Source: Methanobacteriota archaeon
GTDB taxonomy: Archaea > Thermoplasmatota > Thermoplasmata > Methanomassiliicoccales > Methanomethylophilaceae
DNA: 5,352 nt
Direction: 5' to 3'
NCBI GenBank assembly: GCA_012719315.1
Contig: JAAYAP010000005.1
Location: 1-5,352, forward strand
This document shows, piece by piece, positions 1 to 5,352 of this stretch; position 1 is the stretch's first letter; each line of letters starts with the position of its first letter. The notes below the pieces were generated by a model. The model saw only the letters and a list, made by a program, of their open reading frames with translations. It did not search any database and was not told the origin of the DNA. The translations under genes were made by a program, and so were the position numbers.

Positions 1-27
1 CGCACCCTCCGCATCGCCGCTTCTATG

Positions 28-40
28 AAAAATATATAAT
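28..40 (+). promoter_or_regulatory. Archaeal-type TATA box (with A-rich BRE-like flank) for the gatCAB operon
   Basis: A 13-base A/T-only run (AAAAATATATAAT) stands out in GC-rich surroundings, with a purine-rich GAAAA just upstream resembling a BRE. Archaeal transcription usually starts about 25 bases downstream of the TATA centre, which predicts a start near 60-63. That lies after the ATG at 52 and a few bases before the ATG at 70, implying a leaderless or very short-leader transcript for gatC. No Shine-Dalgarno is seen before either ATG, which fits. The assignment is by pattern and spacing only. Confidence 0.65.
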
Positions 41-69
41 CAAGTCACCCGATGTGCGAATCGAGTCTG

Positions 70-345
70 ATGATTGATAGAGAGATCGTCGAGAAAACCG
101 CCCGTGTGGCGCACATCTCGCTCACCGAGGAGGAGCGGGCGAGGTACGAACGAGACCTGTCCGATCTCCTGGACTGCTTCAATGTTCTTGATGGGGCCCC
201 GGAGACGGGAGGCCTGTGCATGAATCCCGTCGAGGTCGCCGACATCACCAGAGAGGATGCGGCGCGGATCGAGATCGACCCGTACGACCTGCTCAGGGAG
301 ATGGACACCTACGACAACTACATCAGGGGGCCCAGGCTGTCTTGA
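70..345 (+). CDS. gatC: Asp/Glu-tRNA amidotransferase subunit C (GatC)
   Basis: GatC is the small subunit that wraps around the GatA-GatB interface and stabilises the amidotransferase converting Asp-tRNA-Asn (and in some organisms Glu-tRNA-Gln) to the amide form. The 91-residue product begins MIDREIVEKTARVAHISL, the usual GatC opening of a short helix followed by an (A/S)-x-L-x-L-T-E-E-E turn. It ends YIRGPRLS, matching the family's Y-(F/I)-R-x-P-R tail. Length is normal for GatC (90-100). An in-frame ATG at 52 would add six residues (MCESSL), but the TATA box at 28-40 places the transcript start downstream of it, so the ATG at 70 is preferred. The stop (TGA 343-345) overlaps the gatA start. 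First gene of the gatCAB operon. Confidence 0.9.
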   Translation: MIDREIVEKTARVAHISLTEEERARYERDLSDLLDCFNVLDGAPETGGLCMNPVEVADITREDAARIEIDPYDLLREMDTYDNYIRGPRLS

Positions 346-1658
346 TCCGGGATGCTTTGGACCGGGCGAAGGCGGCCGACGCCCGCCATTCGATCTTCAG
401 GGAGCTCCTGGAGGAACCCCCTTCCACCGAGCCCGCGTTCGTCTTCTCCGCCAGCGACAACCTCGTCACGGCCGATCTCGGGACCTGCGGAGGCTCGAGG
501 ATCCTCGAAGGCCACCGGCCGGTGTTCGACGCCACGGCAGTCGCCCGGATGCGGGAGGCCGGCGGATCGCTGATCGGCAAGACGAACCTGGACGAGTTCG
601 GGTTCGGCCATTTCTCGGTCGATTCGGGATACGGCGTGCCCCTCAACCCCTTCGATGCCGAACGTTCGTGCGGAGGGCCGTGCGGAGGCGCGGCCTGCGC
701 CGCGGCATCGCTCGACGGGCATGTGGCGCTCGCGGCCGGCGGATCGCTGAGCGGACCCGCGGGCTTCTGCGGCGTCTACGGGCTCACGCCCACCTACGGA
801 CGCGTCTCCAGGCACGGCGTCCTGGATTGCGGGAGCTCCTCCGACCGCGTCGGCCTGCTGGCCCTCGATCCGGGAAGGCTGTCGGAATGCCTGCCAGTCA
901 TCGCGGGCAGGGATCCGCGCGATCCCACCTCCTGCGTGCAACCGGCCCCGGAGACGGAGGGGAGGATCGGGAGCATCGCCGTGCCCGAGGACGCGACCGC
1001 GGGGGTCGACGCCGATGTCCGCACCGCCTTCGAGGCCGCATTGGAGATGCTGACCTCGATGGGCTTCGAGATCGCGACCGTGGCGACCCCCTCGCTGGCG
1101 TACGCCCCGGCGGCGCATCGGGTGCTGGTCGTGGCCGAGGCCTCCACCAACGTCGCCAAGTACGTCGGCATGCGTTACGGGCGGCAGGACGGGGACCTCT
1201 CGATGGGATTCGACGATTATTTCACCCATTTCCGTTCCGAGTACTTCGGCGACGAAGCCAAGCTGATGACGATCCTGGGCACGTACTGCCGCATGGAAGG
1301 CAACCGCGACCGTTATTACGCCAAAGCGCTGAAGGTCCGGGCGCAGACGATTGGCATGTACAAGGAGCTGTTCGAGACGTATGACGCCGTGCTCACCCCG
1401 TCGATGCCGTCGGTCCCGCCGAGGTTCGACGCGATCGCGGGGATGACCGCGGCCGAGAAGCACGGCTACGGCCGTCTGACCGCGGGCCCGAGCCTGGCCG
1501 GCCTGCCGCACCTGTCGGTGCCGTGCGGATACGGCGGGACCGGCCTGCCGGTCGGCATGCAGTTCGCCGCCGCCCACTGGAACGAGGGCATGCTGCTGAG
1601 GATGGCGGCCGATTGGGATTCGGCCTTCGAGGTCAGGAGAGCGGAGGCAGTCCGATGA
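342..1658 (+). CDS. gatA: GatA-family amidotransferase subunit with a degenerate glutaminase site
   Basis: GatA is an amidase-signature enzyme that normally hydrolyses glutamine and passes ammonia to GatB. The fold is clear: GKTNLDEFGFG (residues 79-89), FCGVYGLTPTYGRVSR (142-157), LAGLPHLSVPCGY (385-397) and GLPVGMQF. The start is inferred as TTG 342, overlapping the gatC stop as TTGA; the 438-residue product then opens IRDALDRAKAADARHSIF, alignable to the family's ALDRI-x-x-L-D-P-x-I-N-A-F. The usual N-terminal helix is absent, and KDN falls at about residue 79 in typical GatA versus SDN at 38-40 here. Catalytic Lys is Ser38 and cis-Ser is Pro113 (GGPCGG for GGSSGG). Nucleophile Ser135 remains (AAGGSLSGPA for DTGGSIRQPA). 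Glutamine-binding Arg and Asp align to Met309 and Gly377. The frame is uninterrupted, so this is not an ordinary pseudogene. Family certain; glutaminase activity doubtful. Confidence 0.9.
   Translation: MIRDALDRAKAADARHSIFRELLEEPPSTEPAFVFSASDNLVTADLGTCGGSRILEGHRPVFDATAVARMREAGGSLIGKTNLDEFGFGHFSVDSGYGVPLNPFDAERSCGGPCGGAACAAASLDGHVALAAGGSLSGPAGFCGVYGLTPTYGRVSRHGVLDCGSSSDRVGLLALDPGRLSECLPVIAGRDPRDPTSCVQPAPETEGRIGSIAVPEDATAGVDADVRTAFEAALEMLTSMGFEIATVATPSLAYAPAAHRVLVVAEASTNVAKYVGMRYGRQDGDLSMGFDDYFTHFRSEYFGDEAKLMTILGTYCRMEGNRDRYYAKALKVRAQTIGMYKELFETYDAVLTPSMPSVPPRFDAIAGMTAAEKHGYGRLTAGPSLAGLPHLSVPCGYGGTGLPVGMQFAAAHWNEGMLLRMAADWDSAFEVRRAEAVR
1643..1647 (+). promoter_or_regulatory. Shine-Dalgarno of gatB
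   Basis: GGAGG lies 7 bases before the ATG at 1655, inside the end of gatA. It fixes the gatB start at 1655 rather than at any upstream in-frame start, and MKIGLEVHVQL is the standard GatB N-terminus. Confidence 0.8.
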
Positions 1659-3007
1659 AGATCGGCTTGGAGGTGCATGTCCAGCTGCCCACGGAGTCGA
1701 AGATCTTCTGCTCCTGCCCGACCACCGACGCGTCGGCGCCCAACACCCACGTCTGCCCCGTGTGCCTGGGCATGCCCGGCTCCAAACCGGTGCTCAACCG
1801 CAAGGTGCTCGAGCACGGGATCGCGCTCGCCAAGATGCTCGGGTGCACCGTGGCCGACACCACCTGGTTCTCCCGGAAGACGTACTTCTACCCGGACATG
1901 AGCAAAGGCATCCAGGTGACGCAGCACGACTGCCCGGTCGGCAGGAAGGGCGTCTATCTCATCGACGGCAAGAAGCCCGTCCGGATCACGCAGATCCACA
2001 TCGAGGAGGATCCCGGCAAGACGAAACGGGTCGGGGACCGGTCCTCGCTGATCGACTACAACCGCTCGGGGATCCCCCTGGCGGAGATCGTCACCGAGCC
2101 CGACCTGAAGTCCCCGGCCGAGGCCAGGGAGTTCCTGAAGCAGCTGGTGCAGGATATCAGGCACACGCTGGGCATGCCGGAGGACGACGAGCGGAGCATC
2201 CGCTGCGACTGCAACATCTCCGTCGGCGGGGAACGCTGCGAGGTCAAGAACGTCACCGGTCTGAGGAACGTCGAACGTGCGCTGACCTTCGAGCTGATCA
2301 GGCAGACCAAGGTCCAAAAGGCCGGCGGCACCATCGTCCGCGAGACCCGCCGCTTCGACGAGGAGCGCGGAGTCACCGTCTCGGTCCGCAAGAAGGAGTT
2401 CGAGGCCGACTACGGCTACATCGACGAACCCGATCTCGGCATCTTCCGCATCAAGGAGCTGGCCGACTCGATCGCGATCGCGGAGAGTCCGCAGAACCGC
2501 ATCGCCAGGCTGAGCCGCCAGTACGATGTCGACGAGCGGACCGCCAAGCAGCTGGTGTCCACCTCGATGGAGCTGACCGACCTCTTCGAGGCGGCGGCGG
2601 CAGCCACCGATGTCAAGACCGCCATCGCCTGGGTCAAAGGCGCCGTGAGCGCCAATTGGAAGGCCTTCGAGGACAGGTCGGAGGAAGAGGGAGGGCCGAC
2701 GACGGACGGCATCATCGCCCTCATCGGCAGATTCCATGCCGGCGGGATGACCGATTCCGAATGCGCGATCGAGCTCAAAGCCTACATGACCGGCGAGGAC
2801 CGGGGGACGCTCCGGAGCGGATCGTCCGATCTGGACGACGCCGTGGAGGCTTACCTGGATGAGAACCCCGGCGTGGTCGAGGATTACCGCGGCAACGACA
2901 AAGCCGTCAACAAGGTCATCGGGGCGATCATGCGGACGACGGGCGGAGCCCATTCGTCCGCGGACGTCGTCGAAGCGGCGCGGAGAGCCCTCGGGAAACG
3001 CCTCTGA
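1655..3007 (+). CDS. gatB: Asp/Glu-tRNA amidotransferase subunit B (GatB), kinase/transamidase
   Basis: GatB phosphorylates the side-chain carboxylate of Asp on misacylated tRNA-Asn (or Glu on tRNA-Gln) with ATP, then replaces the phosphate with ammonia. The 450-residue protein opens with the signature GLEVHVQL (4-11). It retains four likely zinc cysteines, Cys19, Cys21, Cys34 and Cys37 (FCSC and CPVC), then KTYFYPDMSKG (75-85), IHIEEDPGK (114-122), DYNRSGIPLAEIVTEPD (134-150), and RCDCNISV followed by CEVKN. The His and Glu residues that hold the active-site magnesium (HVQ, HIEED, EIVTEPD) are all present. The C-terminal third is the helical and YqeY-like tRNA-binding tail; total length is slightly below the usual ~475. 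The start overlaps the gatA stop (ATGA at 1655-1658), so it is translationally coupled. Unlike GatA, no key residue is seen to be lost. Confidence 0.95.
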   Translation: MKIGLEVHVQLPTESKIFCSCPTTDASAPNTHVCPVCLGMPGSKPVLNRKVLEHGIALAKMLGCTVADTTWFSRKTYFYPDMSKGIQVTQHDCPVGRKGVYLIDGKKPVRITQIHIEEDPGKTKRVGDRSSLIDYNRSGIPLAEIVTEPDLKSPAEAREFLKQLVQDIRHTLGMPEDDERSIRCDCNISVGGERCEVKNVTGLRNVERALTFELIRQTKVQKAGGTIVRETRRFDEERGVTVSVRKKEFEADYGYIDEPDLGIFRIKELADSIAIAESPQNRIARLSRQYDVDERTAKQLVSTSMELTDLFEAAAAATDVKTAIAWVKGAVSANWKAFEDRSEEEGGPTTDGIIALIGRFHAGGMTDSECAIELKAYMTGEDRGTLRSGSSDLDDAVEAYLDENPGVVEDYRGNDKAVNKVIGAIMRTTGGAHSSADVVEAARRALGKRL

Positions 3008-3010
3008 CGC

Positions 3011-4819
3011 TCATTCGTCGATGTCGAAGTCCCCGAGATCGAGGCCGTCGGCGGCCAGCGAGAGCAGTTGCAGCTCCTCCAGCTTGCCGTCGTCGATCCT
3101 CTCCGGCGAGTTGTCGAGCAACGACACCGCCTTCTTGTTCTTGGGGAAGGCGATCACGTCGCGGATCGTGTCCCTGCCGAGGAGGATGGCGATCAGCCGG
3201 TCGACGCCCATGGCGATGCCGCCGTGCGGAGGAGCCCCGTAACCCAGGGCCTCGATGAACCATCCGAAATCGCGTTCGATCTCCTCGTCGGACATGCCGA
3301 TCTTCTTGAGCACCGCCCGCTGGAGCCCGGCATCGTGGATCCTCAGCGACCCCGAGCCGAGCTCGTTGCCGTTCAGGCAGATGTCGAAGCAGGCTCCGCC
3401 GACGTCCTTGGCGTCGATGTCGCCCTCGGGCAGCACGAACGGATGATGGAAAGCATCATGCTTCCCGGAGACGGGATCGACCTCGAACATGGGGCAGTCG
3501 ACCAGCCACGAGAACTGGAAGACGTCGTCGGGCACGAGGCCGAGATCCTCGGCGATGCGCCGTCTGAGGATGCCTCCGCCCTCGTACGTGGCCTTCCAGG
3601 GGCCGGCGATGAGGAAGACCAGGTCGCCCTCCTCCGCCTTCAGCGCCTGCTTGATGCCCTCGAGGATCCCGGGCGTGAAGTACTTGGCGATGTTGCTGGT
3701 GAGGACCCCGTCCTCGCACCGCATCCAGGTGAGGCCTCCGAGTTTGGCCTTGTCCTTGGCGAATTGTATGTAACGGTCGACCTCGTTGCGGCCGACCTCG
3801 GAGCTGCGGTCGCCGAGGTTGATGCCGGCGACGATGCCGCCGGCGCCGATGATCCTCTTGAAGATCTCGTACGGCGCATCGCGGACGACCTCGGTGAGCT
3901 TGACGAACTCCAGCCCGTACCGCATATCGGGCTTGTCGGAGCCGAACCTCTCGATCGCCTCCCGGTAGCCGATGCGCGGGAACGGCGTCTCCAGCTCGGT
4001 CCCGTACAGTCCCTCCCACACCGCGGCGATCATCCCCTCGACCGTCCCGAGGATGTCCTCGGTGTCGACGAACGACATCTCCATGTCGATCTGGGTGAAC
4101 TCGGGTTGGCGGTCCTTGCGCGAATCCTCGTCGCGGAAGCATCTGGCGATCTGATAATAGCGGTCGATGCCGCCGACCATCAGCATCTGCTTGAAGAGCT
4201 GCGGGGATTGGGGCAGGGCGTAGAACTTGCCGGGATGCCTGCGGGACGGCACCACGTAGTCCCTCGCACCCTCCGGCGTCGACCTGCCGAGCATCGGCGT
4301 CTCCACCTCCAGGAACGAGTTGCGCTCGAGGTACTGCCGCATCAGATGCACGACCCTGCTCCTGAAGGCGAGCGCCCCGACCATCTCGGTCCTCCTGAGG
4401 TCCAGGTACCTGTACCTCATCCTCGTGTCCTCGTTGGGCAGCACGCCCTCCTTCTGATCGCCGATCTCGAACGGCGGCGACGCCGAGCGGTTGAGCAGCA
4501 CGGCGTCCGTCACCAGCAGCTCCACCTCGCCGGTGGGGTTGCGTGCGTCGTCCGTGCCTTCGACCCTCCGCCTCACGATGCCCTCGACCGACACGGCCGA
4601 CTCCCTCGCGAAGGTGCCCATCACCCCGGCGATACGGTCGACGTCCGCCTCAGCGGTGTCCTCGGGATCGAAGACCACCTGGGTTATGCCGTATCTGTCG
4701 GCGAGGTCGACGAAGGCCACCCCTCCGTGATCCCTCGAGAATCTCACCCATCCCTGCAGGCAAGCCCTTCTGCCTATGTCGGAAGACCTGAGTCCACCAC
4801 ACGTGTCTGTTCTCCTCAT
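3011..4819 (-). CDS. aspS: Aspartyl-tRNA synthetase, bacterial type with GAD domain, probably non-discriminating
   Basis: This class II synthetase charges tRNA-Asp with aspartate and, if non-discriminating, also tRNA-Asn. The 602-residue product has an N-terminal OB-fold anticodon-binding domain (about 1-110), motif 1 around 150-177 ending in EVETPML, the aspartate loop QSPQLFKQ (204-211), motif 2 RCFRDEDSRKDRQPEFTQID (226-245), a GAD insertion (about 285-415), NELGSGSLRIHD (485-496) and motif 3 GGIAMGVDRL (533-542). Archaeal and eukaryotic AspRS are shorter (about 430 residues) and lack GAD, so this is the bacterial form. His31 (RDHGG) and Gly88 (VEGT) align with His31 and Gly82 of Pseudomonas aeruginosa AspRS, linked to tRNA-Asn recognition. 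The ATG at 4819 is chosen because AGAGGT precedes it by 6 bases; the in-frame GTG at 4852 lies about where transcription should start. An acidic tail (LGDFDIDE) extends the C-terminus. Confidence 0.95.
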   Translation of the reverse strand: MRRTDTCGGLRSSDIGRRACLQGWVRFSRDHGGVAFVDLADRYGITQVVFDPEDTAEADVDRIAGVMGTFARESAVSVEGIVRRRVEGTDDARNPTGEVELLVTDAVLLNRSASPPFEIGDQKEGVLPNEDTRMRYRYLDLRRTEMVGALAFRSRVVHLMRQYLERNSFLEVETPMLGRSTPEGARDYVVPSRRHPGKFYALPQSPQLFKQMLMVGGIDRYYQIARCFRDEDSRKDRQPEFTQIDMEMSFVDTEDILGTVEGMIAAVWEGLYGTELETPFPRIGYREAIERFGSDKPDMRYGLEFVKLTEVVRDAPYEIFKRIIGAGGIVAGINLGDRSSEVGRNEVDRYIQFAKDKAKLGGLTWMRCEDGVLTSNIAKYFTPGILEGIKQALKAEEGDLVFLIAGPWKATYEGGGILRRRIAEDLGLVPDDVFQFSWLVDCPMFEVDPVSGKHDAFHHPFVLPEGDIDAKDVGGACFDICLNGNELGSGSLRIHDAGLQRAVLKKIGMSDEEIERDFGWFIEALGYGAPPHGGIAMGVDRLIAILLGRDTIRDVIAFPKNKKAVSLLDNSPERIDDGKLEELQLLSLAADGLDLGDFDIDE

Positions 4820-4825
4820 CGCGGT

Positions 4826-4831
4826 ACCTCT
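4826..4831 (-). promoter_or_regulatory. Shine-Dalgarno of aspS
   Basis: On the minus strand AGAGGT is followed by 6 bases and then the ATG at 4819. It supports the start that gives MRRTDTCGGL, matching the typical MRTHYCGEL-like N-terminus of bacterial AspRS, over the upstream GTG at 4852. Confidence 0.75.
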
Positions 4832-4867
4832 TGAGAAATATACTACGGCCACTTGTAGAACGGCGCT

Positions 4868-4877
4868 GTATAAAACC
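4868..4877 (-). promoter_or_regulatory. Putative TATA box of aspS
   Basis: The minus strand reads GGTTTTATAC here. A start about 26 bases downstream would fall near 4846, leaving a leader of about 27 bases that contains the Shine-Dalgarno. A second A/T-rich stretch (GTATATTT, about 4836-4843) is too close to the ATG to serve as the TATA box for this start. Spacing and composition are the only evidence. Confidence 0.5.
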
Positions 4878-4898
4878 GTTTTTCTCGATATAACGGTT
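4874..4898. repeat. Inverted repeat between lrp-family gene and aspS: candidate operator or weak terminator
   Basis: Perfect 7-base arms AACCGTT (4874-4880) and AACGGTT (4892-4898) flank an 11-base A/T-rich spacer. One arm overlaps the stop codon of the upstream Lrp-family gene and the other overlaps the putative aspS TATA region. Read on the minus strand it could form a hairpin followed by TTATA, a weak terminator for the upstream gene. As DNA it has the dyad symmetry and A/T-rich centre seen in many Lrp/AsnC binding sites. The sequence cannot separate these roles. Confidence 0.45.
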
Positions 4899-5352
4899 CA
4901 GAGGTTCATGATATCGGGGATGAACTCGTTGGAATCCTTGACCACGTCGAGGATGACCGCGGTGCTGGTCTCGGTCACGCCGTCCAGCGCGTTGATGGCA
5001 TCGATGGTCGCGGCGAACTCCGCCCGGTCGCGGCAGGACACCATCGCTATGTGGTCCGCATTGCCCGTGACGTCGTAGACCGCCATCACCTGGACGATGC
5101 CCTTGAGTCCCTCCCGCACCGCGGCCGCGTCCCGCGACCGCACCTGGACGAAGCCTATGTACTCGTAGCCCAGGTTCATGTAGTCGATCTTGGCCCGGTA
5201 GCCGTTGATGATCCCCTTGGCTTCAAGGTTCTTGACCCTCTGTATGAGCGTGGTCGGATGGACGGAGAGCTGTTTGGCGATCTGCCTGTAAGAACCCTGG
5301 CTGGAATTGCTGAGCAACTCGATTATCCGCCTGTCCAATTCATCGAGTCCGC
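4898..5352 (-). CDS. Lrp/AsnC-family transcriptional regulator (5' end outside the window)
   Basis: This is a feast/famine-type DNA-binding regulator that usually responds to an amino acid or related small molecule. About 150 residues are visible. The frame is open to the window edge and reads GLDELDRRIIELL, the standard Lrp opening, so the true start lies just beyond 5352; an internal TTG at 5338 would cut into that helix. A winged helix-turn-helix occupies about visible residues 5-50 (YRQIAKQLSVHPTTLIQRVK, LEAKGIINGY). A RAM ligand-binding domain follows (about 62-140), with VTGNADHIAMVSC containing the conserved Gly of the effector site and DGVTETSTAVIL at its end. It lies directly upstream of aspS on the same strand, separated by 78 bp with an apparent separate promoter. 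The ligand and targets cannot be told from the sequence. Confidence 0.9.
   Translation of the reverse strand, partial: GLDELDRRIIELLSNSSQGSYRQIAKQLSVHPTTLIQRVKNLEAKGIINGYRAKIDYMNLGYEYIGFVQVRSRDAAAVREGLKGIVQVMAVYDVTGNADHIAMVSCRDRAEFAATIDAINALDGVTETSTAVILDVVKDSNEFIPDIMNL

Noticed and set aside
216..341. In-frame upstream extension of gatA from an ATG at 216
   Set aside because: This stretch is the other-frame shadow of gatC, is rich in Arg, His and Gly, and resembles no GatA N-terminus. The TTG at 342 abutting the gatC stop gives a family-like opening.
342..1658. gatA as a plain pseudogene
   Set aside because: There is no stop or frameshift over 438 codons, structural motifs are well kept, and the coupling overlaps with gatC and gatB are intact. 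The losses are specific to catalytic and glutamine-binding positions.
1466..2953. Long open frame on the minus strand opposite gatB
   Set aside because: Antisense shadow of gatB and the end of gatA in GC-rich DNA, with no recognisable motif; gatB is certain.
3068..4834. Long open frame on the plus strand opposite aspS
   Set aside because: It is the antisense shadow of aspS: no recognisable domain, composition typical of reverse-frame GC-rich coding DNA, and the minus-strand frame has full AspRS motifs.
4776..5078. Plus-strand open frame spanning the aspS-lrp intergenic region
   Set aside because: Mostly antisense to aspS and the Lrp-family gene, with no promoter or ribosome site and no recognisable product.
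1..5352. All five stop codons being TGA as a sign of TAG-encoded pyrrolysine (Methanomassiliicoccales)
   Set aside because: Five genes are too few, and no in-frame TAG or pyl gene is visible here. It is consistent with that group but is not evidence for it.

Overview
This window comes from a GC-rich prokaryote whose coding third positions are mostly G or C, and the sequence suggests an archaeon. The gatCAB operon starts behind an A/T-rich TATA-like box (28-40) in otherwise GC-rich DNA, placed so that the transcript would begin just before, or almost at, the first plausible gatC start. A second TATA-like box sits upstream of aspS, and the gene at the right edge is an Lrp/AsnC regulator. A Thermoplasmata or Methanomassiliicoccales-like host is my best guess. 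It is an inference from style, not a phylogenetic result. All five stop codons in the window are TGA.

Layout: a short intergenic leader with a promoter (1-69); gatC (70-345), gatA (342-1658) and gatB (1655-3007) on the plus strand, each overlapping the next by 4 bases, so a translationally coupled operon; then aspS on the minus strand (3011-4819), tail to tail with gatB with only 3 bp between stops; a 78-bp intergenic region (4820-4897) with the aspS Shine-Dalgarno, a TATA-like box and an inverted repeat; and the 5'-truncated lrp/asnC-family gene on the minus strand (4898 to the window end). No tRNA, rRNA, CRISPR, insertion sequence or phage gene is visible.

The genes fit one pathway. The AspRS is of the long bacterial type with a GAD insertion domain. 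It carries the two residues (His31, and a Gly aligned with Gly82 of the Pseudomonas aeruginosa enzyme) associated with non-discriminating AspRS, which charges both tRNA-Asp and tRNA-Asn. The Asp-tRNA-Asn product is the substrate that GatCAB converts to Asn-tRNA-Asn. GatB (kinase/transamidase) looks intact.

The main discovery candidate is GatA, which should supply ammonia by hydrolysing glutamine. By hand alignment to Staphylococcus aureus GatA it has lost the catalytic Lys (Ser here), the cis-Ser (Pro here) and both glutamine-binding residues (Arg to Met, Asp to Gly), and keeps only the nucleophile Ser. It also lacks about 40 N-terminal residues, yet keeps an intact frame and the rest of the fold. 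This points to a GatCAB whose GatA is a structural subunit and whose ammonia comes from somewhere else, possibly free ammonium.
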